DNA of 64,000 nt. Origin: Sergeia podlipaevii (lineage: Eukaryota > Euglenozoa > Kinetoplastea > Trypanosomatida > Trypanosomatidae). The notes under the pieces were generated by a model. The model saw nothing but the letters and a program-made list of their open reading frames with translations. It had not been told where the DNA came from and did no database searches. Made by a program: the position numbers and the translations under genes. Location of the stretch: positions 1 through 64,000 of the forward strand of contig JASANZ010002208.1 in NCBI GenBank assembly GCA_030849805.1, in the 5' to 3' direction. Below, piece by piece: positions 27,808 through 38,399 of this stretch (position 1 is its first letter; every line of letters starts with the position of its first letter).

Positions 27808-30800
27808 CTATGGAGATACACACGCGCGGGTGTATGTATATGTGTGTAAGAGTGTGTTCTATTAGTCGAGAACACCCAAGAATACGCAAACCTGCAATTC
27901 GTTATATTCTGATTATGTTCAGGCTAAAAAAAAAAAAGAAAAAAATGGCAGGCAAGATGGAAGTGGTCATCGTAAGACATGTCTGTAAAGCAATCATTAG
28001 ACTCCATATAGTGCGCATTTGCTATGACATATATACATCCACATAAAAAAAGAAAACATTCTGCATCAAACAGCAATGCATATATGCCGCAATTGCCACG
28101 CTCTTCTTGCCGATGTTGCATTTCTTTGTGGTGGTGGTTGATATTGCTATTTTTTTCGTTTTGTATTCTGGCCAATGGTCTCCCTGGTTCTTTGTCAAGA
28201 CATTTTTCATTTCCATTATTTTCTTTCTTAAAGCCAATATAGGCCAGAGCAGTAAGAAATATGCTCAGCTAACCTTTTTTTAAAAGCAGTCATACTAGTA
28301 GTCATAGTCATAATAGGAGAAATGGAAACAATGCCTAGCAAAGTCACTCTTGCCTGAAATTGATCGAAGTGTATGTGTGTGTGTGTATGTGTGTACTGCA
28401 GTGCTATTTGCAGTCGACCCAAATTGTAGCAAGCTTCGCATAAACTTAGTCTCTGTTTTTTTTTCTGTTCTTGTTGTTGTTGTTTGGTTGATTTTTTTTT
28501 TTTGTGTGTGTGTGTCTGCTCTCTCGCTATCACTTCTTTTCTCCGATTTCTTCCATCTTTAATTTCGCTTTTTTTGTCCTCCCTCCCTCCCCCCTCTTCT
28601 CTGTGTCTGTATCGTGCACAAGCGATGCGCAAAGGGGGAAAAGGAAAAAGAAGAAAAAAGAAAGAGCGTGTTCCTGGCATTCGAATAAGCGCACACTCAC
28701 ACAGAAAACAGCAAAGTCGCATTTGTTGTTGTTTTTTGCTTTTTCGCTTTTGTTTTTTTAAATGAGATAGATGTAATGCGCTCCTTGCTCTTTTTGAGCG
28801 GCGTGTGCACGCTATATTACTAATACATAATTCTGTAAACGAAGAAAATAAATGGTGAGGAGCCAACAGCTTTTCTTGTGTTTGAGTTCCCCGTTCTCTT
28901 CTTTTTTTCAATTGAAGAGAATGATACATACAGCAATAAAGCCGTTTCTTTATTTTCATGGTTTCCCCTTATTTTTCTCCCTCCTCATAAAGCTACAGCA
29001 AAGCGAAGCAGCAACACTACAGAGGAGAAGAAGAAAAAAGAAGACATGACTAGACAAGTTTTACGTTTGTGCTCTGGGTACCTTCATGAGGCAAAAACTA
29101 AAAGCAAAACGCGGAGGAAAAAAAAAAGAGAGGGGATAAAGACGTGCAGGGCACGCCTCTAGTTCCTCGTTTCTGCAAACTATCAAAATAATAAAATTCG
29201 ACATGACGAGTGGATATATACATGCATTTGTCAATGCATGTATACACGCATAAGTACACTTCAGCAAGCGCCAGTGGGAATTCACAGCCATCGTAGGAGA
29301 AAAGAAAGAAAAAGTGTATCTCGACATTACATATCACAAACAAGAAACGTCTTCATGCATTCCAACCAAGAAAAAATGTGTAAATGCGAAAATAATAAGG
29401 TGTTCAGAGGCTTTTCTTTTGCTTCTCAAGCAGGCTTTTTTTAATGGGCGGGTCCCTGTTACATGTTGCCAATCAACATCAATACCCTCCCTTATCCCTT
29501 CTCGTACCTCTGGTACATACACACGCACGTATACACAAACGCATGCGCCTGCAGTAAAATTACTATGCAGGTTCTTCTTTATATATATATATATATCCCA
29601 AAGAAAAGGAAGAAAAAAAAAATGTTAGCATACTAGATGCAATAATAACAATAAAAATAAAAAAATACACCAACTGCATACACAAGTTCGCACCTCATCT
29701 TCACTCTCTGTGCTTTTTTTAAAAAAGGAAAATACGAAACGAAGAATGATCGCTGGAAAAAGGGATTACTATGAAGGAATAAAAAAGAAAAAGGGGAGAG
29801 GGGATGGAAGAACACGCAGGAAAGTAAGAACACATTACTGCACTTTCGACTAATTGCATACAGCATTACTTATTCAGTGGGGCCCATCCCTCATCTTTTA
29901 AATATATTTTTTTTTCCTCATGCCCTTCTTTTTCTTGCTTCTGTAAACGTGTTTCTTTTTTTTTGTGTGTTACTTGATATGTTATATGCCACAGTAGCTG
30001 TACGCCGTCTTGGTCAAGCTGTGAGGCCTTGAGTGCTATTACTATTGCTATTGCTTCATCTTCCTTATCTTTTCATGTTTGGAATCATCATAAGTGGATG
30101 TACTTCGACAAATGCTCTTGGGGCATACTTATACACTTCGACTATACTCCATACTAAACGACAAGGAAAAAATAGAAGAGGGGGGGATAAGCAATCCCCT
30201 CATGCCAGCTGGCATACGTCTGAATACCCAACGCGACAAACACATGCACCAAGAAGCAAATAGAAGAAAAACAAAAGGAAAAAGTGCCCAGGAAACTTTA
30301 ATGACTTAAAAAAAACACGATATACAGACAAAACAGAAGAAAAACAGACAAAGAAAAAATCATAAAGTGAATTACACAAAAAGGAATAGTAACAATATAT
30401 ATCAGGCACTCCCACGCACACGGAAAAAAGAGTATATATATATAATGTGAATACAATGAGACATGGCATTATAGAGTGTGGTCTTTCATTCAAACAAAAA
30501 GAGACGGAAAAAGGAAGAGATAAGAGATAAGTAGCAGTCACTCGTGTATACATGTCTAAAAACATTAATACAGTTGCTACAGTACATATACCAAGCTCAA
30601 ATATATATATATATTATACTATACGTGTTTCAACTGAAGATATTGGATATATATATATATATAAGTAGGAATGCGCAAGCGTATGAGTTGTATGTACAGT
30701 ATTTTTTATCCCCCGTATATGTATATATTGTTCACACACACAAAAAAAAAAAGCAACAGCATCCCCCCCTCTAGCGCCTCTTTTCTTTAAAAAAAAAAAA

Positions 30801-31400
30801 AAGAAAAACACTCTTTTTAGGGGTACTGCGATCTTCTTCTTCTTTGGCATTGAAACAAAAAAAAGATAAGGCAGATGGGCAAGCTATCTTTCCCTCTCTC
30901 CCCCAAACGGAACTACTACCCCTCTCTACCTCTCTACCTCTCTCTCTCCACACCCCCTATTTCTCTCCACGCATGCACACGCAAAGTGTTCACTCGTGGA
31001 GTGTGAGAGAATGAGAGAGAGGGGGGGGGGAGGAAGACACCTACCACGACGTACGTCGCCCCGTGTGCTTTCATATGGCTGCTCCCTATCAAAACAATTG
31101 GAAGGAAAAATAGTGGGTAGGAGGAAGCCTGCATTGGAAACTACCTTTTTGTTGTTGTCCAGAAACATAACACAATATATATATATATAGAATTACAGCG
31201 TTTTAATGACATACAAATACAAATGCAAACAAATTAGCATCTCCGTGTCTCTCTCTCTCTCTCTCCTTTCTGTGATTTCACTCTCTTTGCTTTTTCTGCA
31301 TTCCCTCAATGACGAGAATATAGAGAGAGGAGGAGGAGGGGGGGGGGCTGAAAGGGAATAGGTTCAATATAGACTGTAGCACAAAGCATGCATCAATAAA

Positions 31401-31465
31401 AGCCTCCCTTTCCCATCTACCGCAGAGTCGCTTTGCGGTACGCAGAAAGCATGCAGCACGAGGCT
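31401..31465. ncRNA. Nested three-helix hairpin, unassigned
   Basis: Three perfectly complementary helices are nested: AGCCTC (31401-31406) with GAGGCT (31460-31465), CTTTC (31408-31412) with GAAAG (31445-31449), and ACCGCA (31419-31424) with TGCGGT (31434-31439). Together they pair 34 of 65 bases with no mismatch. The strand is unknown because the pattern is symmetric. No AGA box follows on the minus strand, so it is not an obvious H/ACA RNA. It may be a structured RNA or a UTR element. Confidence 0.4.
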
Positions 31466-31870
31466 ACGACGAGGCACAAAGGGCATTCTCTCTCTCTCTT
31501 CCCCTCAACTCATTCAACTTCCTTTCTCTCTTCATTGATGTGTCCACTTTGCAAAGCAAAGTGAAGGCAGAGTAGCATAGCGAAGGACCTTCCCCTTCCA
31601 CGTCCCTCACTTCAAAATACTTTCCTCAAGATAGAGAGGGGAAGCGAGAGAGAGAGATAAGGAGAGGGACAGAGAGAAAGAAAACCGGCAATTTTTTTTA
31701 AGGGAAAACTTAAAAAGAATCAACAAGCGATACTATATGAATGAGTAGATAATAACTTTGCAACTTTAAACTCAACGTGAAAGGTTATTTTTAAAAAAGC
31801 ACATGAAAGAAAAAGGTGGATGACCAAATGGTTTGCCACACGATCACCACGACTGACCATCCATCAAGTC

Positions 31871-32137
31871 TTACTCTTTCCCCACGTAGCTGCCCCTCAA
31901 GAAGGAGGAACGCGCAAGCGATGCCGCCACTTGCTCATCAAAAGAGAGCAGTGCGGGTTCTTGGGATTGGCAGCGACTGCACCTCACCTTCATGTCAAGG
32001 CTGTCACTACTATCCTCCATCGCAGTCTCCGGCTTCATCCAGTTGAGAAAGACCACATGATGAACATTGCTCTCTCTCTGCTGAAGTCTTGTTTCAAAGG
32101 CATTATTGTCGTTGAATGTCTGAAGAAGGCGTGGCAT
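31871..32137 (-). CDS. Possible small protein of 88 residues
   Basis: Inside the gene-poor region the minus strand has an 88-codon frame starting at the ATG at 32137. Unlike other open frames nearby, its product has balanced composition: all amino-acid classes, a C-S-R-C pair at about 54-57, and a charged start (M-P-R-L-L-Q-T-F). No signal peptide or membrane segment is visible in this form. The longer frame upstream of this ATG is Phe/Tyr-rich low complexity and is not used. I do not recognise the family. The orientation matches its neighbours. Overlapping plus-strand frames are of similar length, which lowers certainty. Confidence 0.5.
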   Translation of the reverse strand: MPRLLQTFNDNNAFETRLQQRESNVHHVVFLNWMKPETAMEDSSDSLDMKVRCSRCQSQEPALLSFDEQVAASLARSSFLRGSYVGKE

Positions 32138-33664
32138 CAAAGCACAGCAACGATAAAAAAAAAGATATAAAGTGGAAAAAGCACGGAGCTTAAAATATAT
32201 ATATGTATATATGAAAAAAAAAAACGATGGAATACGCGCGTGCGCACACAAACACAATCCGGAAGAAGTATCTTTCGTAAAAAATTAAATCCTCACCACG
32301 AATTCTTCGTGCTGCCAACGTTGTTGAGATGACAAAAGTTTATGTTCTCTTTCCTTTCTCTCACTGTTTTTTTTTTAATCCTAAGTTAGAAACAATAAGT
32401 ATATATATATATAACGAAAAAAACGCGTTGCTGTATGCCCAAATGTTTCTGTGTGGAGAGCAAGATGTTGCCTCCCCTTTCTTTCTTCCTTCCTTTAGTT
32501 GATGAATGCTATCCAGATTGCTTGCAAGGAAAGGAAAAAAAAAAAGCGGCAGTATCTCCAGTTTCTCTGAATGTATATCTGTATGCAACTTGTCTGAAAT
32601 CTTTATGCACGGTTCACGTTTTTTTTTTTTTTTTGGGAGGGAGAGGGAACAAAAATGAGGTAGAAGGGTAAAAGCAAGTCTTACTCTCAGTGGGCTGTCA
32701 CTTTATGTATATGGTGGAATACACGCACGCACACACTAAAAAAAAAAAAGAGAGAGAGAAATAAACACAAAAACACAGGAATATAAGCAAAAAAACAAGT
32801 GAAATGCCAACCCAGATGAGCGTGTTAAAGTGCCGTTCAAACTAAAAATGAAAAGGTTTGATTGTAGAGTGACTGTAAAGAGAAAAAACAAATAAAGGCA
32901 AAGAACTTTTGGATCTTCGCAATTTCACGTGAAATGTCGAACGAGAACTTTCTTTTTAAAAAAAAAATCTGAAACGTTGTGTCTGTCTGTGTGTGTGTGT
33001 GTGTGTGTTAAGAAACACGAAAAATAAACGCGATGATATACTTCTGGCAACAATATATAGAGAGCACGCGCTCTTGTTGAAGAAAGAGGGAGGGAGGTAG
33101 AAGTAGCCGCTAAACTGTCAACTAGCTATAAAAGGAAAAAAAGCATATGTTTTTCAAAAAAAAAAGGAAAAGGAAAAAAAAGGGTCGTAAAGTTCGTTCA
33201 AAACGGCGTGGACATCTTAAAGACAGAGTTTGAAAACATGCACTCGAACAATAGTTACATGCGCGCGATATTGTGGTCGCAAGTAATATCAGTTATTTGT
33301 TCCCTTTCTTTTATTTTTTCTTTTTTCTTCCCAACCCGCTGCTTCTTCACACTCAGAAATCATTCATAAAGCACTATGAAGTAACTGTGTGTGTGAGAGA
33401 GAGTGTGTGCGAGTCAGTATCTGTCCTCGTGTTGTGAAAGGGGAAGAAAGACGGAGAGGGAAAGAAAAAGCACAAGAATTCACTGCCAGGATCATGTATA
33501 GAACATAGCAAACACCTGGCTTTAACTTGATTGAAGGCGCTAGTGCGTCGTACCCTCGAGGAAGACAGAAAAGAAGGGGAAAGAGGAGGAAAAATAGTAG
33601 CTATCGTAAAAATAATGATAATAATAAAAGCATCAAAGTGAAAGCGAAAAGAGTAAGCATAACC
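32138..33664. other. Intergenic spacer of about 1.5 kb
   Basis: AT-rich with a T16 run near 32620-32635, a GT repeat at 32989-33008, a T5A10 block at 32953-32967 and GA-rich patches. No gene or recognisable RNA is seen. Confidence 0.55.
32989..33008. repeat. GT dinucleotide microsatellite
   Basis: Ten uninterrupted GT units in the spacer downstream of the TatD-like gene. Confidence 0.85.
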
Positions 33665-34876
33665 TCAGTTCCCACCAAGTATCATCGCAAAGGCCTGCCT
33701 GAAGTTGGCTTCAGCAACGTTCAGAAAGTCCTCCTCCACTTTATCAGCCGTACGAGTAGCTGCAGAAGTAGCACTTGCTTCTTCGCCGGCCTCAAGCTCC
33801 GCCACACAGACCGCGAGAGCTACAAGCGGCGTGTACACCGCCTCCCCATCGCAGCGCATCTCCGCCACAGGCGACGACGAGGATGTGGACTCCAGTTGAT
33901 AATGCTCATCCGTTTCTAAAAGCACCCGGCCGCTCTTCACCAAGTACGGCAGTGTCTCCTCCACAAAGTTCTTCACCTTCGCACTTGTGTTGCAACCTAT
34001 CCCAAAGAAAATGTGCTTCTTAATTGCAAAAACCAACTCCTTCGCCTTGCCAAACGTGGGATCAACACACTCAGACTTCTTCTTGTTCTTGAGCATGAGC
34101 AGTGACTTCGCAATGTCCAAAGAGCCTGTATAAGCATGCAGGATAATAGCAGGTGGGGTTTCATCATACGTAAGGTTACTCAGCACCTTGAGCAGTAGGC
34201 CATAATGTCGGACACAGTGTACAGAAACAGGTCGCTGATGCCGAGCAGCAAGCCGCAGCTGGGCAAGGAAGGCCTCCACCTGGGCAGCTTCGGAGGGGCC
34301 TCGCAGCTTGTCAAGGCCAATCTCAGCCACAATGGCGTGTGGGTGTGCCGTCAGCTTCGCCTCAAGATGCGCCAGGAGGCCATCAAGGGTAACGTGCGTA
34401 GGATCTTGCGTGAGCGCGCCCTCTCCAAGAGCATTGGTCGCAACTGTAGCACATTGACAAGGCGGTGAGAAGGAGGCGGTGGCGGCAGGGACACTCTCCG
34501 CCTTGCTCGTGCTAGTCGCGACGGTGTCAGTGAACTCCGGCACAAACCAAGGGTGAATACCAAATCCTGCTATCACTTGTGTACTTCCCTCTGGCTGGCC
34601 AGGAAACAGTCGTAACGTTGCCGGAGTGGTAGTAGCGGCGTCACTGCCCTCCTTGGGTGTCAACGAGGCCACTAGTTCCCAGTCAATGGCTGGATGCGTG
34701 CCACACACCACAACGTGGCGTACGTGTGGGATATCACGATGCACATGATGCTGGAGGGAAGGAGAGTGTTCTGCTACTCCTGCTGTAACAACAGCCTCTG
34801 CATCCACCACCGCTGCTTTGATGTGGCAGTGTGAGTCGGAGAAGCGGAGCAGACGACGAACCAGTGTCGCAGGCAT
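33665..34876 (-). CDS. TatD-like metal-dependent nuclease
   Basis: The 403-residue protein has the metal-binding motifs of TatD nucleases in order. FSDSHCHI near the N-terminus gives the HxH pair. IAEIGLDKL carries the bridging Glu. RPVSVHCVRHYG and PAIILHAYTGS carry His ligands, and LLETDE carries the metal-binding Asp near the C-terminus. TatD enzymes are 3'-5' exonucleases implicated in DNA repair and, in trypanosomes, in DNA degradation during cell death and possibly in kinetoplast maintenance. Two insertions lengthen the protein against the bacterial enzyme of about 260 residues: an Ala/Thr-rich stretch at about 75-150 and a Lys-rich loop after HAYTGS. I start at the ATG at 34876. The upstream frame would begin with GTG and is Lys-rich. 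Confidence 0.88.
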   Translation of the reverse strand: MPATLVRRLLRFSDSHCHIKAAVVDAEAVVTAGVAEHSPSLQHHVHRDIPHVRHVVVCGTHPAIDWELVASLTPKEGSDAATTTPATLRLFPGQPEGSTQVIAGFGIHPWFVPEFTDTVATSTSKAESVPAATASFSPPCQCATVATNALGEGALTQDPTHVTLDGLLAHLEAKLTAHPHAIVAEIGLDKLRGPSEAAQVEAFLAQLRLAARHQRPVSVHCVRHYGLLLKVLSNLTYDETPPAIILHAYTGSLDIAKSLLMLKNKKKSECVDPTFGKAKELVFAIKKHIFFGIGCNTSAKVKNFVEETLPYLVKSGRVLLETDEHYQLESTSSSSPVAEMRCDGEAVYTPLVALAVCVAELEAGEEASATSAATRTADKVEEDFLNVAEANFRQAFAMILGGN

Positions 34877-36310
34877 TGTTTTTTTTTCCTTTTTCTCGCC
34901 CAACCACACCCACACACTGTTTCTTGTTACTGTGGTATGTAATTTTCTTCTTCTTCTTCACCTGAAAAGATTATTTTTCCTTTTTGCAACGATGTAAAGA
35001 GGCATAAGGGGAAAAAAAGAAACAAACAAACTAAAAGAAGAAGAGTGCCACGATATCGGTCTATTTCTATCAAAAGAGGAAGAAATGAAAAAAATTGAAT
35101 GCATTTTTTTTATCTCATGTTGTATTTACAAGGGAAAAAACAGTATTCACAGAGCCAGTAGGAAAAAAGGGCATGAATACGCATGCAATATAGTACACAT
35201 GGGTAACCAACATATACTCATCTAAGCACCAAGACACAAGACATTGATGACGATAATGATGCCCTGCGCTTCCATTGGAAAACTCATCATAGTTGTCTTT
35301 GTTCGTTTTTTATATGGAGCTCCATATTGATATCAGTGTAGTCTTTCTGAAAATTACTATTTTACTATCGTCGTTACGTGTGCATCAACACGCAAGCGTT
35401 TGAGTTTAAGAGGAACAAAAGCACATACATACACACATACGCACGTAAAGGAAAATAAAGTATCTGCGTCTTTTGAAAAAAAAAAATGAAGATAATAACA
35501 AAAACAAGACATCAACGCAGCTTCCATCACATGATTGTCGTTCACACACATGGATTCTCTCATTTTTTCCTTTCTTTTCCCTCGGTCTCTCTTCAAAACG
35601 CTTCAACAACAACAAAAAAAAAATGACAACAATCAACTACACAATCCAAGTATAGCATGCAGCTCATTCAGCAGCACGATCGCACTCTGTATTTGCATGC
35701 GGAAATGCTATCCTTCCCTGCTCACTACAAGCATTCTTTTTTTTTTTTCAGACGTTTCATTTTTTTTTTTCTTTCCCATTCATTCCATTGTAGTATCGTT
35801 GCCTTCGTCATATATATATATTTTAAGTTGTCAAAGATTTTTCTTCTTATTTCGTGCTTATATTTGTCCTTTATATATGCTCATTCTATGGTAAATACCT
35901 CAGCGACTGCTACCACCTTCTCATGATACCTAGCACACATACACCACACACACACAAAAAAAAAAAGAACATATAGCGCAAGTGCTTTCGTCCGTGTACT
36001 GGCAAGTGTAGATATAATGATTGATTTATGCAGGCAGTTGGAGAGGGGAAAAAGGGGGAAGGAAGAGGAAGAAAAAAAAAGGGAGGGAAAATATTCTCTA
36101 TCACGAGCTTTCGTGAGTGAGCTAGCTGGTGTGCGAAAGGAAGGTAGAAAGTCACTATGACAAAAAAAAAGAAAAAAAAGAAAAAAAAAGAAAGGGAGAG
36201 GAGCAAGAAGGTAGGTGTCCGTCCCCATGTTTCTCCCTTTTCTTTTTTTTCACTTGCTCCCCCTGCCGACTAACAATACATGCGCTAGCCAGAGTGTGCT
36301 CCTCCCACGT
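34877..36310. other. Intergenic spacer of about 1.4 kb
   Basis: AT-rich with T-runs near 35737-35770 and A-rich runs near 36160-36190. A C-box-like ATGATGA on the minus strand at 35290-35284 has no CTGA partner within range. No gene is seen. Confidence 0.55.
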
Positions 36311-37594
36311 CTACTCGGTGCGAGCCTTTTTTGAATCAGGCTCAGCCATGCTAGCAGGAGCGCTCATGCTAGAGCCACTTGCAGCCGCCGGCACATTCTT
36401 CGGCTTCTTGCGCACCGCTACATTTTGCTGTATAGGTCCAGATGGAAGAGGTGGTCCGCTCCGACTGCTTCCCTGCTGGGGGAACAGAGAGATAGACTGG
36501 CTGTTGCTGTGCTCATTGTGGCCAAGTACAGTGCCGTTGATAGAGGTGGGCATGGACAAGAAGGAACCCTCGTGACCTCCGTCGCCACCACCAGGCATGG
36601 TCGAGAAGAAGGGATGCTTCCCCTCCGCGTCCACCTCGTAGAACTCCCGCGCGGTGGGCAGCGCCTCCGCCTCGGCCGCGAACTGCTGTTTGATGGTGTC
36701 CTGAATCTCCTGAAATTTACCGCCCTTCATATCCTTGGAATCCTCCAGGAGCTCCTCAAGCTCTTCAATCAGCGCGCTATCAATCGTGCCGGCAGGGTGT
36801 TTGTGGGCCTCATCGAGTGTTTCCTTGAGCCGCTCCTCTGCTCCCTCAAAATCGCCTTCCTTCATGTAACAATCTGCAATGCCGTAGAGCACAGCGACGA
36901 GGCGGCCCACAGGGACCACATCCTCTGAGTACTCCTCCTGCAAGCCACGGTACATGAGCAGCTCCACTTCGTACTGACGTAGCGCGCCTTCAAAGTTTTC
37001 CTGCTCCACGCACAGCTGCGCGAGAGCGTTGTGAACCTCCGCAACTGCCAGCTCCGCCTCAGCTCCACCGTTATCCACCTTCTGCAAGGCAACGCGTGCC
37101 ACCTCAAGATTGATGTAGCACGTCTCAAGGGCATCCTCATCGCGAGGCTGCAGCGCGTCCTCGACAGACTTCTGCCCTTGGAGCAAGCGGAGCTGAGAAA
37201 GACCGTAGTCAAGAAAGTACTTGCCGCACTGCGGTGATGTGGCGCCGTACTTCTCTGAAAAGTAGCGAACCACGCGGTACTGTTCATCTAAGGCGTCGCT
37301 ATAGCGGCTCTCGTTGTAGGCCTTGAGGCCTGCTTGTCGAACTGCCTCTGCAGCCTCATCACTGTCAAAATGAAAGTCAGCCCCATCTTCACCGTCCTCT
37401 TCCTCCTCCTCCTCCTCGCCATCTTCATCGTCTGGGTTGGAGCTGCTGTTGTCACTGTCTTCGGCAGCGTCCTTGTCGCAGTCTGGGTGGCAAGAGGTAA
37501 GCCTGTCTTCCTCCTGCTCTTCCTCCTGCGTGTGCTTGTTCTCTTGTTCCGTCGGCATGTGACCTCTGAGGTCCTGAGGATCAGGGGCCTCCAT
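36311..37594 (-). CDS. NASP-family histone chaperone (SHNi-TPR)
   Basis: The 427-residue protein matches the NASP/Hif1/Sim3 group, which binds histone H3-H4 and H1 and delivers them for chromatin assembly. After a strongly acidic N-terminal patch (about 53-80) come TPR units: AVRQAGLKAYNESRYSDALD, then CGKYFLDYGLSQLRL. The family hallmark DALETCYINLEVARVALQ is followed by VHNALAQLCVEQENFEGALR and VAVLYGIADCYMKEGDFEGA. In animal NASP the acidic stretch interrupts the second TPR, whereas here it precedes the first. The C-terminus is Ser/Ala/Pro-rich with basic clusters RKKPK and KKAR that could be nuclear localisation signals. The ATG at 37594 is the first in frame. Family assignment rests on the central motif and TPR order. 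Confidence 0.82.
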   Translation of the reverse strand: MEAPDPQDLRGHMPTEQENKHTQEEEQEEDRLTSCHPDCDKDAAEDSDNSSSNPDDEDGEEEEEEEDGEDGADFHFDSDEAAEAVRQAGLKAYNESRYSDALDEQYRVVRYFSEKYGATSPQCGKYFLDYGLSQLRLLQGQKSVEDALQPRDEDALETCYINLEVARVALQKVDNGGAEAELAVAEVHNALAQLCVEQENFEGALRQYEVELLMYRGLQEEYSEDVVPVGRLVAVLYGIADCYMKEGDFEGAEERLKETLDEAHKHPAGTIDSALIEELEELLEDSKDMKGGKFQEIQDTIKQQFAAEAEALPTAREFYEVDAEGKHPFFSTMPGGGDGGHEGSFLSMPTSINGTVLGHNEHSNSQSISLFPQQGSSRSGPPLPSGPIQQNVAVRKKPKNVPAAASGSSMSAPASMAEPDSKKARTE

Positions 37595-38399
37595 GTTACG
37601 TCAAAAAAAAAAAAAGAATAAGTCGACTAGGAAGATGGGAATACTATATGTATAACTACCCTTTTTTTTTTACATACGTGATTAAAAAAAAAAGGATATA
37701 GACAAAATAGTATGAATAAAATACAAGAAAAAGAGAGAAATGTCGTTGATGAGTCTAAATGAATAAGAAAAGCCAGCTTCGCCCTCTCAAGCATTATCTT
37801 CAACGATGCTCTCTGTAAATATATATATATATATATATATGGAAAACCTCTATTTGAACCATTGGTTCACACACACACACACAAAAAAAAAAAAGCATAA
37901 ATCACTCTCTTTTACTTCTCACCTCACTATTGTACAGTTCGTTTGTATGTCTGTATCATACATAAGAATGCAATAAATCTAATTTAGTCATACAAACCTA
38001 CGCGATTTCCTCTTTCAACTTGCAATTCCCCTCACCCACTCGAATATATATATAGATAAATATAACACTACATGAGTGGACGTGAAAAACGAGATAATAA
38101 GAGGAATAGTTTTTTTTTAAAAAAAAGAACGCGCGCATCAGCATTTTCTATTTCCGATTGATTCCCCTTTTTCTTGTTATTATTTCCTCATTTCTCTCAT
38201 TGTCATCAGCCCTCAAGCTAACTGCACCGTATGCAATCATAGCCAAGCAAGGAAAAAAAGCACGCAAACACACTACAGAAAGACTGAAAAAAAAAAAAGG
38301 AAGAAGCAAAGAGCCTAGTGTTATCGTCCACAGAAATGCCGTTGCTGTCCTTTCCCCATTACTATTGCTTTTCGCCCTTCCTTCACACACCTGCCAAAC
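37595..38399. other. Intergenic spacer of about 0.8 kb
   Basis: It holds an AT repeat at 37819-37840, a CA repeat near 37868-37882 and a T9A8 palindrome at 38110-38126. No gene is seen. Confidence 0.55.
37819..37840. repeat. AT dinucleotide microsatellite
   Basis: Eleven AT units in the spacer upstream of the NASP-like gene. It would sit in the 3' UTR of the carboxypeptidase gene or in untranscribed spacer. Confidence 0.8.

Larger units (their letters stand above)
27775..31870. other. Gene-poor region, 4.1 kb
   Basis: This is the longest stretch without a supported gene. It contains microsatellites (GT near 28374-28392 and 28503-28514, AT near 29581-29594, 30603-30613 and 30647-30662), polypyrimidine and polypurine blocks (31250-31262, 31320-31345), a nested hairpin at 31401-31465 and a perfect 8-bp hairpin at 31545-31563. 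Open frames in it are lysine- or phenylalanine-rich low complexity. I found no tRNA-like B box and no complete C/D pair. Confidence 0.5.

Noticed and set aside
28228..28959. 243-codon minus-strand open frame in the gene-poor region
   Set aside because: It is built from Lys/Arg/Gln runs encoded by A-rich repeats, with no family resemblance and no protein-like periodicity.
34877..34915. 13-residue extension of the TatD-like protein
   Set aside because: It would need a GTG start and is Lys-rich UTR-like sequence.
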